Source of the DNA: Neohoeflea coraliihabitans
Lineage (GTDB): Bacteria > Pseudomonadota > Alphaproteobacteria > Rhizobiales > Rhizobiaceae
Direction of reading: 5' to 3'
Assembly: GCF_019334345.1 (NCBI RefSeq)
Contig: NZ_JAHWQX010000004.1
Location: forward strand, 372,001 to 436,000
Length of the DNA stretch: 64,000 nt
The notes beneath the pieces are model-generated. The model saw nothing but the letters and a program-made list of their open reading frames with translations, did not search any database and was not told where the DNA came from. This document shows, piece by piece, positions 55,881-62,988 of the stretch (its first letter is position 1; each line of letters begins with the position of its first letter). A program made the position numbers and the translations under genes.

Positions 55881-58043
55881 TTGTCTTCCGTAGCGGCAGA
55901 GCTCGTTGACGTCCGAAAGACCTTTGGTCCGACCGTCGCACTCGACCGTGTGAACCTGCGCGCCTATGAGGCCGAGGTGCACGCGATCATCGGCGGCAAC
56001 GGCTCCGGCAAGTCGACGCTCGCCAAGGTGATTTCCGGCGTGCTCGTGCCCGATCACGGACAGGTATCGATTTTCGGCAAGAGCGCCACGACGCCATCCG
56101 AATCCAAGGAACTCGGCATTGCCAACGTCTACCAGGAAGTCCTGGTGGCCGATGAGTGCTCCGTGCTCGACAATCTCTTTCTCGGTGCCGACGGCCTGTT
56201 CGGTGCCGCCGAGCCGCACGATGTGCGCTATGAGCGGGCGCGCCAGATCATGGCCGATCTTCTCGGCTTCGAACTCGATCCCGACACCATCGTCGGCGAG
56301 CTGCCGCTGTCGATCAAGCAATGGATCACCATCGCCCGCGGCATGCTGACCAATCCGCGCGTGCTCATTCTCGACGAAAGTTCGGCGGCGCTGGACTTCG
56401 AGGCCACCGAACGGCTGTTCCGCAAGATCCGCGAAATGAAGGCCGATGGCTGCGCCATTTTCATCGTCACCCACCGTATCGCCGAGCTGGTGCGCATCGC
56501 CGACCGGGCCACCGTCCTGCGTGACGGGCTGTCGGTCGGCACGCTCGAGCAGCAGGAGATCACCGAGGAAAACATCCTGCATCTGATTGCCGGCCCCGAA
56601 CGCGAGCGCGCCCAGACCGGGCAGACGGCCGTCAAACGCCTGTCCGACCAGCCGGTGCTGCGCATGAACAGCATCAATGTCTGGCCCGACACGCCGCGCT
56701 TCGATTTCAATCTCTATCCCGGCGAAGTCGTTGGCGTCACCGGCCTCGATGGCCAGGGGCAGGCAGACTTCGTGCGAGCCATTGCCGGCGTCGAGCCGCC
56801 GCTCTCCGGCACCATTCACATCATCCGCGACAAGGTCGCCGAGCCGGTCTTCGATCTGGCCAGTGCCCGCGAGAACGGCATCGCCTATGTCTCGGGCGAC
56901 CGCAAGAAGGAAGGCATCTTCCCCAATCTCTCGATCTTCGAGAACATGTCGATGTCGATCTATCCCGAACATGCGACCGGCGGCTTCTTCAACTTCATCG
57001 ATCGCCGCAAGCTCGACCCGATCTTTGCGCATGAGACCGGAAAGCTGGCGACCAAGATGGGGGATCCGGGCAATCTCATTACCTCGCTGTCCGGCGGCAA
57101 TCAGCAGAAGGTGCTGATCGCCCGCTCCTTCGCCGAGCGCCCGGGTGTGCTCGTGCTCAACGATCCGGCGCGCGGCATCGATATCGGCGCCAAGCTCGAC
57201 CTTTACCGCAACCTGCGCGAATATGCCGGACGCGGCAATGCGGCGGTGTTCCTGTCCTCCGAGATCGAAGAGTTTCTCGATCTGTGCAATCGCGTGCTGG
57301 TGTTTCGCGGCGGCGTCATCTCGTCCACCTTCGAGCCGCCCTTCGACACGCACGTCATTCTCAATGCCACCTTCGGGCGCAAGGCGGATGCGCGCCTGCC
57401 CGGCGAAGAGCGCGATGAGGAGGCGGATGGCGCCAATTGGCGCTCGACAGGCGACGATGGCCGCCCGGCGGCACGCCCGGTACGGCTTGGACCCACGATC
57501 AACGGGAGGATAAGAATGAACCAGTCGGGCTTTCTGCTGATGGCCCCGGACATTCCGCAGGGGAGCATCATTCCGGACCGCTTTACCGAACGCAACCAGA
57601 CCTCGCCGGCGCTCGAATGGGAGGGTGTCCCGGACGGCACGCAGAGCTTTGCGCTTGCCATCACCGATCCCGATCTGCCGGAGGAATTCAATTTCCCGCG
57701 CAGCTTCGCGCACTGGCTGGTCTACAATATTCCCGCCGATGTGCGTTTTCTGCCCGAGGGGGCATCGATGACGGGCCGGATGCCGTCCGGTTCGCAGGAG
57801 CTGAATTCCGATTTCGTGACATTCGGCATTCCCGGCTTCGGACGCGGCTATGGCGGTCCCTGGCCCCCTGACGCCGCCCATCGCTATGTTTTCACGCTGT
57901 ATGCGCTGAAGGCGCGCAGCCTCGAACTTCCCCCGGAGGCGGATCTGACCGCCTTCGCAAAAGCGGTTCTGCCGCTGACCATCGACCAGAGCAGTTTCAC
58001 AGCAACCTACGGCCCGGCCAAAGCGGCGCTGCCCACGGCCTGA
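55881..58043 (+). CDS. Two-domain sugar ABC ATPase fused in frame to a PEBP (YbhB-like) domain
   Basis: One open frame of 720 codons from TTG 55881 (GGAG about eight bases ahead). Residues 1-500 form two ATPase halves as in RbsA/MglA. Half 1 has Walker A GGNGSGKST, a degenerate signature (LPLSIKQWITIARG) and Walker B VLILDESSAALD. Half 2 has a degenerate Walker A (GLDGQGQADF), an intact LSGGNQQKVLIAR and an altered Walker B (VLVLNDPARGIDIG). Residues 546-720 are a phosphatidylethanolamine-binding/YbhB domain (ITDPDLP, FAHWLVYNIP, GGPWPPDAAHRYVFTLYAL). A ribosome site and ATG sit exactly at the domain border, so two products are also possible. Confidence 0.88.
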   Translation: MSSVAAELVDVRKTFGPTVALDRVNLRAYEAEVHAIIGGNGSGKSTLAKVISGVLVPDHGQVSIFGKSATTPSESKELGIANVYQEVLVADECSVLDNLFLGADGLFGAAEPHDVRYERARQIMADLLGFELDPDTIVGELPLSIKQWITIARGMLTNPRVLILDESSAALDFEATERLFRKIREMKADGCAIFIVTHRIAELVRIADRATVLRDGLSVGTLEQQEITEENILHLIAGPERERAQTGQTAVKRLSDQPVLRMNSINVWPDTPRFDFNLYPGEVVGVTGLDGQGQADFVRAIAGVEPPLSGTIHIIRDKVAEPVFDLASARENGIAYVSGDRKKEGIFPNLSIFENMSMSIYPEHATGGFFNFIDRRKLDPIFAHETGKLATKMGDPGNLITSLSGGNQQKVLIARSFAERPGVLVLNDPARGIDIGAKLDLYRNLREYAGRGNAAVFLSSEIEEFLDLCNRVLVFRGGVISSTFEPPFDTHVILNATFGRKADARLPGEERDEEADGANWRSTGDDGRPAARPVRLGPTINGRIRMNQSGFLLMAPDIPQGSIIPDRFTERNQTSPALEWEGVPDGTQSFALAITDPDLPEEFNFPRSFAHWLVYNIPADVRFLPEGASMTGRMPSGSQELNSDFVTFGIPGFGRGYGGPWPPDAAHRYVFTLYALKARSLELPPEADLTAFAKAVLPLTIDQSSFTATYGPAKAALPTA
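57516..58043 (+). CDS. Possible separate PEBP/YbhB-like protein from an internal start
   Basis: Alternative reading of the last 175 codons of the ABC ATPase frame. GGGAGG (57504-57509) lies six bases before ATG 57516, and the product MNQSGFLLMAPDIPQGS begins exactly where PEBP proteins begin. A TAA sits at 57511-57513 in a different frame. The gene may therefore be an independent cistron that lost its stop barrier, or an internal start giving an extra free copy of the domain. PEBP proteins bind phosphate-bearing or lipid ligands; the bacterial YbhB role is not settled. Confidence 0.5.
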   Translation: MNQSGFLLMAPDIPQGSIIPDRFTERNQTSPALEWEGVPDGTQSFALAITDPDLPEEFNFPRSFAHWLVYNIPADVRFLPEGASMTGRMPSGSQELNSDFVTFGIPGFGRGYGGPWPPDAAHRYVFTLYALKARSLELPPEADLTAFAKAVLPLTIDQSSFTATYGPAKAALPTA

Positions 58044-58059
58044 ACGACAGGAGATCAAA

Positions 58060-58464
58060 ATGAGCATACACGGCAGTAGAAAGGCATTCGACCTCGACTG
58101 GGTCGAGCGTTGGGCGCGCCGCGTCAATGAAGATCGGGTTCTTCCCAGAATCGGCCGTTTCTTCAATGCGCGGTTTGTGCTTGGCGTCGACGACACCGAC
58201 TATCTCTGTGAGGTCCGCAAGGGCAAGATCGAGAAAATTTCCGAGGGACTCGAGCCCTCCGATCTCGGCTATGAATTCGCCTTGCGCGCACCATCCTCGG
58301 CCTGGTCCAAGTTCAGCCAGAAGACACCCCCGCCGATGTTCAACGACATCTGGGCGATGGCGCATCCGCTGCACAAGCAACTGCATATCGAAGGCAACCA
58401 GCTGACCTTCTGGCAGAACCTGCGGGCTCTGCACTGGATGCTGGCCCTGATGCGCGAAGTTTAA
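58060..58464 (+). CDS. Small protein, SCP2-like by pattern
   Basis: Protein of 134 residues, not confidently recognised. The order of elements resembles the sterol-carrier-protein-2 fold: a helical start, paired strands FVLGVDDTDYLCEVRKGKIEKI, then GYEFALRAPSSAWSKF, and LHIEGNQLTFWQNLRALHWM at the end, as in SCP2-like lipid-binding proteins. There is no signal peptide or membrane segment. It lies 16 bases after the PEBP domain and 12 bases before the hydrolase, with AGGAG upstream, so it is part of the operon. The SCP2 assignment is inference by eye. Confidence 0.7.
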   Translation: MSIHGSRKAFDLDWVERWARRVNEDRVLPRIGRFFNARFVLGVDDTDYLCEVRKGKIEKISEGLEPSDLGYEFALRAPSSAWSKFSQKTPPPMFNDIWAMAHPLHKQLHIEGNQLTFWQNLRALHWMLALMREV

Positions 58465-58476
58465 GGAGAACGAGCG

Positions 58477-59433
58477 ATGAACAAGCACGATCCGATCGTT
58501 GGCCGCTACGTCTATGTGACCTGTCAGGGCAAGACCTACCGGACCTATTACGAAGAAGCGGGGGAGGGCATTCCGCTGGTCTGCCTGCACACCGCCGGCG
58601 CCGATGGCCGCGAATACCGCCATCAGCTCTGCGACCCGGACATCACCTCGAATTTCCGCGTCATCGCCTTCGACCTGCCGCGCCACGGCAAGTCGCTGCC
58701 GCCGGCCGACTACTGGAAGGAAGAGGATGAGTACAAGCTGACGACGAATTTCTATTCGGAGTTCATTCTCGAGTTCTGCCGGGCGCTCGAGCTGCACAAG
58801 CCGGTCGTCATGGGCCAGTCGATGGGCGGCAATATCTGCCTTGACCTGGCCCTGCGCTATGAGAACGAATATTCGGCGCTGATCGCGCTCGAAGGCTGCG
58901 ACCACTCCCCGGGCTGGCATATCGACCCGCTGCACCACCCGCATATTCACGGCGGCGAAGCCGTCGCGACGTCGGTGTTCGGCCTGATGGCGCCCGATAG
59001 CCCCGACGAGTATCGCTGGGAAACCTGGTGGTACTACGCCCAGGGCGGCCCCGGCATCTTCAAGGGCGACCTCTACTACTACTCGGTCGATTCCGATTAC
59101 CGCGACAAGGTTCACAAGATTTCCGGCAAGGTGCCGATTTATTTCCTGACCGGCGAATACGATTTCGCCTGCACGCCGGAAATGACCCAGCGCACCGCCG
59201 AGAAGGTCAAGAACAGCGAATGCGTCATCTTCGGCGGCGGACACTTCCCGACCTCGGAAGATCCCGACAAGTTCAAGGAAGTCATCATGCCGGTCTTCAA
59301 GAAGATCCTGCAGAATGATCCGGAACGCCGCGGCGGTTCGGCGCGCGACTATCAGGCGCGTGGCACCTCCGGCAGCTCGACGCGCAGCCGCTCCGGAGAA
59401 CGCCCGAGCGAACGCCGCGTCATCGACCTTTAG
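58477..59433 (+). CDS. Alpha/beta-fold hydrolase
   Basis: Protein of 318 residues. The oxyanion region is LVCLHTAGADGREYR, the nucleophile elbow is GQSMGG (Ser near residue 113), the acid is likely in TGEYDFAC and the catalytic His is in GGGHFPTSED. The core is typical of carboxylic-ester or lactone hydrolases. The last 35 residues are an arginine/serine-rich tail (GSSTRSRSGERPSERR) not expected for the fold. There is no signal peptide, so it should be cytoplasmic and could process the imported ligand. Confidence 0.87.
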   Translation: MNKHDPIVGRYVYVTCQGKTYRTYYEEAGEGIPLVCLHTAGADGREYRHQLCDPDITSNFRVIAFDLPRHGKSLPPADYWKEEDEYKLTTNFYSEFILEFCRALELHKPVVMGQSMGGNICLDLALRYENEYSALIALEGCDHSPGWHIDPLHHPHIHGGEAVATSVFGLMAPDSPDEYRWETWWYYAQGGPGIFKGDLYYYSVDSDYRDKVHKISGKVPIYFLTGEYDFACTPEMTQRTAEKVKNSECVIFGGGHFPTSEDPDKFKEVIMPVFKKILQNDPERRGGSARDYQARGTSGSSTRSRSGERPSERRVIDL

Positions 59434-59457
59434 GGCATCCCGCCTTTCAACATTCCT

Positions 59458-59484
59458 GTTCTCCGCGGATCGGCCGCGGAGAAC
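59458..59484 (+). promoter_or_regulatory. 11-base-pair hairpin between hydrolase and permease genes
   Basis: GTTCTCCGCGG (59458-59468) pairs perfectly with CCGCGGAGAAC (59474-59484), loop ATCGG. No T-run follows, so read-through is expected; it may separate message segments of different stability. Confidence 0.7.
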
Positions 59485-59507
59485 CAACCTTCAACACCAC
59501 GGACACC

Positions 59508-60845
59508 ATGGCAGAACGCGGATCCTCAACGAATGCCTATCTCCTCGTCCCGATCATCCTGATCGCGGCGTTGCTGGGCACGGCTGTCATCCGCGGCCCG
59601 AATCTCGTTTCTGAATCCGGCATCGGCAGCGCGATCATTGTCGCCGCGCCGCTGATCCTGGCCACTTATGCCCTGATGGTGCTGGCCGTCACCGGCCGCA
59701 GCACCGTCGACCTGGCGGTCGGCCCGCTGCTTGCCTTCATCAATGTCGTCATCGTCAAGCTCTCCACCGCCGGCTATCTGACCAGCCCGATCGCCACCTT
59801 CATTGTCGCGCTCGGGCTCGGCATGCTCTATCAATTGCTGTTCGCGCTGATCGTCATCTGGGTGCGCGTGCAGCCGATCATCGTCGCCCTGTCGGGCTTT
59901 CTGGCGCTCACCGGCATCAATCTTGTCATCATGCCGCGCCCAGGGGGCGTCGCGCCCGCCTTCATGTCCGACTGGGGCCTTGGTACCTCGATCTTCTCGC
60001 CGGTGCTGCTGATCCTGGCGCTCGCCACCGCCGGCTGGTATCTGTTCACCGCCACCACCTTCTATTCCAATCTGAAAATGATGGGCTATGACGAGCGTGC
60101 CGCCTGGACCTCCGGCGTCAAGACGAGCACCGTGCGCATCGGCGCCCATCTGATTGCCGGAATCTATGTCGGCCTTGGCGCCATCTGCTACACGGCGCTG
60201 ATCTCCTCGGGCGATCCCACCCAGGGGCAGAACATGACGCTGACCGCGGTTACCGCGCTCGTGCTCGGCGGCGTGGCCCTGTCCGGCGGGCGCGGCGGCG
60301 CCATCGGCGCGCTGATGGGCGCTGTCAGCCTGTGGCTCATCGGCTATGTCCTCGCCACCTTCAACTTCGGCGCCATCCAGGCTTTCATGACCCAGATGGT
60401 CTACGGCGTTATCCTGGTGCTGTCGTTGCTGCTGACGCTGCTCGTGCCGCTGATCTCGCGCTATGTCAGCTTCATCTCGCCATGGAGCGCCTTTCTCGTA
60501 CTCGCCCTCGTCGTCATTGGCATCATGCTGCAGGTCACCACCTATGGCGCTTTCGAGACCCTTGAGCCCGTGGTCGCCAGCGCCACGCTTGCTGATCGCT
60601 ATTTCCTGCTTCCGCCGGCCCGGGTTGCCGCCGATGGCCTGGCGTTCTCGCCGATCCAGGGCTTTGCCCTTCTCGCCGGGCTGGCCGCCATCGCCTTCGT
60701 CTTCACCGCAAGACTGGTCAATGCAGAGGCCGGCGCCCGCACGATGGGCCTGTTTCTCTACCTCTTTGTCGCTGTCTTGCTGACCGCCCTGTTCGTCGCC
60801 ATCCTGCTGCAGCCCGAAAGCCTGCTCTTTGGAGCCGCGCCATGA
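59508..60845 (+). CDS. ABC permease 1 (RbsC class) with extra C-terminal membrane region
   Basis: Inner-membrane permease of 445 residues. The BPD_transp_2 core (about residues 30-310) includes the LAVTGRSTVDLAVGPLLAF region and the TAVTALVLGGVALSGGRGGAIGAL loop that meets the ATPase. RbsC-type permeases are about 320 residues; here an added 120-residue C-terminal part supplies about three further hydrophobic segments (SPWSAFLVLALVVIGIML, GFALLAGLAAIAFVF, LFVAVLLTALFVAIL). It overlaps permease 2 by four bases (ATGA). Confidence 0.9.
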   Translation: MAERGSSTNAYLLVPIILIAALLGTAVIRGPNLVSESGIGSAIIVAAPLILATYALMVLAVTGRSTVDLAVGPLLAFINVVIVKLSTAGYLTSPIATFIVALGLGMLYQLLFALIVIWVRVQPIIVALSGFLALTGINLVIMPRPGGVAPAFMSDWGLGTSIFSPVLLILALATAGWYLFTATTFYSNLKMMGYDERAAWTSGVKTSTVRIGAHLIAGIYVGLGAICYTALISSGDPTQGQNMTLTAVTALVLGGVALSGGRGGAIGALMGAVSLWLIGYVLATFNFGAIQAFMTQMVYGVILVLSLLLTLLVPLISRYVSFISPWSAFLVLALVVIGIMLQVTTYGAFETLEPVVASATLADRYFLLPPARVAADGLAFSPIQGFALLAGLAAIAFVFTARLVNAEAGARTMGLFLYLFVAVLLTALFVAILLQPESLLFGAAP

Positions 60846-62257
60846 GTGAAAAACCTGTCGTCCGCTCAAGCATCCTGCCGATCCCGAAATCCATCGGCCT
60901 CGTCTGGCTGAACATCGCCCTGGCCCTGATCCTCGCCGCCATCGGCTTGGGTGTCGGCTTTGCACAGTCCGGGCTCGCCGCGCAGCAGGTCATTCTCTAC
61001 ACCGTGCTGATGGCCGCCACGGTTTTCGTGCTGCTCAACTATGTCGCGGTTGTCTTCGAGGCGCGCGCCGAAGCCAGGGCAGTCGCCAGCGAAGAGGACC
61101 AGGAGGCCGAAAGCAGCCGCTTGCGCCAGTTGTGGGCCGACAACCGCGTCCTGGCCATTGCCATGGCGACCCTGCTGGTCCTCTACCTCATCCTCACCGC
61201 GGCGATCCCGGAATTCCGCTCGATCAAGAACCTGATCGGGTTCCTGGTGCTCGAATTGATCCTGCTCTTTGCCTTCAAGATCTCGGGCTACTTTGCCGCC
61301 GGCCGGTCGGCCTTCATCGGCCTCATCGTGCTGTTCGCGCTGATCGTCATCTCCGCCTTTTCCATCGAGGGCTTTCTGTCCGGTCCGAATATCAAGGCGA
61401 TCCTTCTGTTCGCCGCCTTTCTCGGCATTGCCTCGGTCGGCCAGACGATGGTGGCGCTGCTCGGCGGGCTCGATCTGTCGATCCCGTTTGTCATCGGCTC
61501 ATCGAACATTGCCCTGTTGTTCCTGATCACGCTCGGCGTGCCCTCCTATGTCGCCTTCGGTTTCATTCTCGTGCTGGGTGGGATTGTCGGATTTCTCAAT
61601 GGCGTGATGAGCTACCGGCTGCAGGGGCAGGCGCTGATCGTCACGCTCGGAACCGGTTTCGCCGTCGCCGGCTTCACCCAGATCATGACCTCGATCGGCT
61701 CGCAGTTCGCCGGCAATGTCTTCGGCACCGTGCCCGGCTGGCTGTCCAATCTCGCCGCCATGAACGGCCGCTTCTTCGGCATTCCGTTTCCCCCGACGAT
61801 CTTCATCTGGCTGGCCATCGCGGTCATCCTGATCGTCGGTCTGAAGACCACCACCTGGGGCCGCAATCTCTATGCGCTGGGCGGCAACCGTCGCTCGGCG
61901 CGTCTGATCGGCATCAGCGAGTTCAAGTACTGGGTCGGCTGCTACGTCATATCCGGTGTCTTCGCCGCCCTTGCCGGATCCTTGCTGCTCGGCTGGTCCG
62001 GCGGCGCCTTCATCGGCGTTGGAGATCCCTATCTGTTCACCACCCTGGCTGCCGTCGTCATCGGCGGAACATCGTTGCTCGGCGGCAATGGCGGCTACGG
62101 GTTCACCGTCATCGGGGTGCTCGTGCTGCAGGTCCTGACTTCGTTCCTGCTCGGCATCGGTCTCGAATATGAATGGCAACAGTTCATTTTCGGCCTGCTG
62201 ATCCTGCCCATGGTCGCGCTGTACGGCCGGTCCCCGCATATTCGTGCTACTGTCTGA
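60842..62257 (+). CDS. ABC permease 2 (RbsC class) with extra N-terminal membrane region
   Basis: Inner-membrane permease of 471 residues. The BPD_transp_2 core starts near residue 165 (FSIEGFLSGPNIKAILLFAA), with the LLGGLDLSIPFVIGSSNIA and LFTTLAAVVIGGTSLLGGNGGYG segments. Ahead of it are about four extra hydrophobic segments and a charged cytoplasmic loop (EARAEARAVASEEDQEAE). The extension mirrors the C-terminal one in permease 1. Translationally coupled to permease 1; the rhodopsin-like gene follows after nine bases. Confidence 0.92.
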   Translation: MSEKPVVRSSILPIPKSIGLVWLNIALALILAAIGLGVGFAQSGLAAQQVILYTVLMAATVFVLLNYVAVVFEARAEARAVASEEDQEAESSRLRQLWADNRVLAIAMATLLVLYLILTAAIPEFRSIKNLIGFLVLELILLFAFKISGYFAAGRSAFIGLIVLFALIVISAFSIEGFLSGPNIKAILLFAAFLGIASVGQTMVALLGGLDLSIPFVIGSSNIALLFLITLGVPSYVAFGFILVLGGIVGFLNGVMSYRLQGQALIVTLGTGFAVAGFTQIMTSIGSQFAGNVFGTVPGWLSNLAAMNGRFFGIPFPPTIFIWLAIAVILIVGLKTTTWGRNLYALGGNRRSARLIGISEFKYWVGCYVISGVFAALAGSLLLGWSGGAFIGVGDPYLFTTLAAVVIGGTSLLGGNGGYGFTVIGVLVLQVLTSFLLGIGLEYEWQQFIFGLLILPMVALYGRSPHIRATV

Positions 62258-62266
62258 GGAAACGCC

Positions 62267-62956
62267 ATGTTCACGACCCTTTACACTTCCCAGGATGTGG
62301 TTTCCACTTCGCTGACGGGGCTCGCCCTGATGAGCGTCGCCGCCGCGCTCTTGTGTTTCGTCGGCCTGAGCTGGAGCAACGAGCGCTGGCGTGTTCCGGT
62401 GGCGATCGTGGCCACCGCCTGCCTGGTCACCGCGCTGTATTACGCCGGCGCCGCCGGCTTCTGGCTGGGCGGCGAGAAGGCCAGCGCCGGCGTGCGCTTT
62501 TCGGCCTGGTACACCGTGCATCCGCTGCAGGTCGCCGCTGTCTATTTCTTCGCCCGCACGCAGGGACCGGTGCCTGTCGGTATCTTCTGGCGGATCACCG
62601 GTGCGGCCGTGCTGATGACCTTCGGCCGCTGGCTGGGGGATGCCTCCTTCTTCAACCCGACGCTGGGTGTTCTGATCTCCATCGGTTTCTGGCTCTACAT
62701 TCTCGGCGAGATGTATTTCGGGGCCATGACCGAGGCGGTCCGGAAATCCTCGCGGCCCGTGCGGCTCGGCTTCTTCTGGATCCGCCTGCTGTTCACCATT
62801 GGCTGGGCCGTCTACCCGATCCTGCACTTCGTCGATGTGGTGATCGGCGTTGGCCAGGCGCCGGGCGTTATCGTCCTCTACAATGTCTTTGACATCGTCA
62901 ATCTCATCATCCCGTCCCTCATCGTTCTGGCTGTCGCTGGCCAGGAACGGTACTGA
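62267..62956 (+). CDS. Microbial-rhodopsin homologue lacking the retinal-binding lysine
   Basis: Seven-helix membrane protein of 229 residues. It aligns by eye with proteorhodopsin in helix C (RFSAWYTVHPLQ against RYIDWLLTVPLL), helix D (FGRWLGDA against FGYMGEA), helix F (GWAVYP against GWAIYP) and helix G (YNVFDIVNL against YNLADFVNK). Arg77, Trp81, Trp180, Tyr183, Pro184 and Asp209 match pocket residues. The Schiff-base Lys231 is Leu213, the acceptor Asp97 is Ala80 and the donor Glu108 is Ala91. It should not bind retinal covalently nor pump protons. GAGG precedes the ATG; it is nine bases after permease 2 and so in the operon. The codon is a plain CTC, with no frameshift nearby. Confidence 0.88.
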   Translation: MFTTLYTSQDVVSTSLTGLALMSVAAALLCFVGLSWSNERWRVPVAIVATACLVTALYYAGAAGFWLGGEKASAGVRFSAWYTVHPLQVAAVYFFARTQGPVPVGIFWRITGAAVLMTFGRWLGDASFFNPTLGVLISIGFWLYILGEMYFGAMTEAVRKSSRPVRLGFFWIRLLFTIGWAVYPILHFVDVVIGVGQAPGVIVLYNVFDIVNLIIPSLIVLAVAGQERY

Positions 62957-62988
62957 TCGCCCTGCGGCGCTAAGGAAGGAAAATCGTC

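Noticed and set aside
55863-58196. Minus-strand open frame of 777 codons opposite the ABC ATPase
   Set aside because: Antisense shadow; the plus-strand frame has clear ATPase and PEBP motifs.
62267-62956. Loss of the rhodopsin lysine through a sequencing error or frameshift
   Set aside because: The frame is intact through helix G (YNVFDIVNL), neighbouring residues align without a gap, and two other functional carboxylates are also replaced. One base error cannot explain all the changes.
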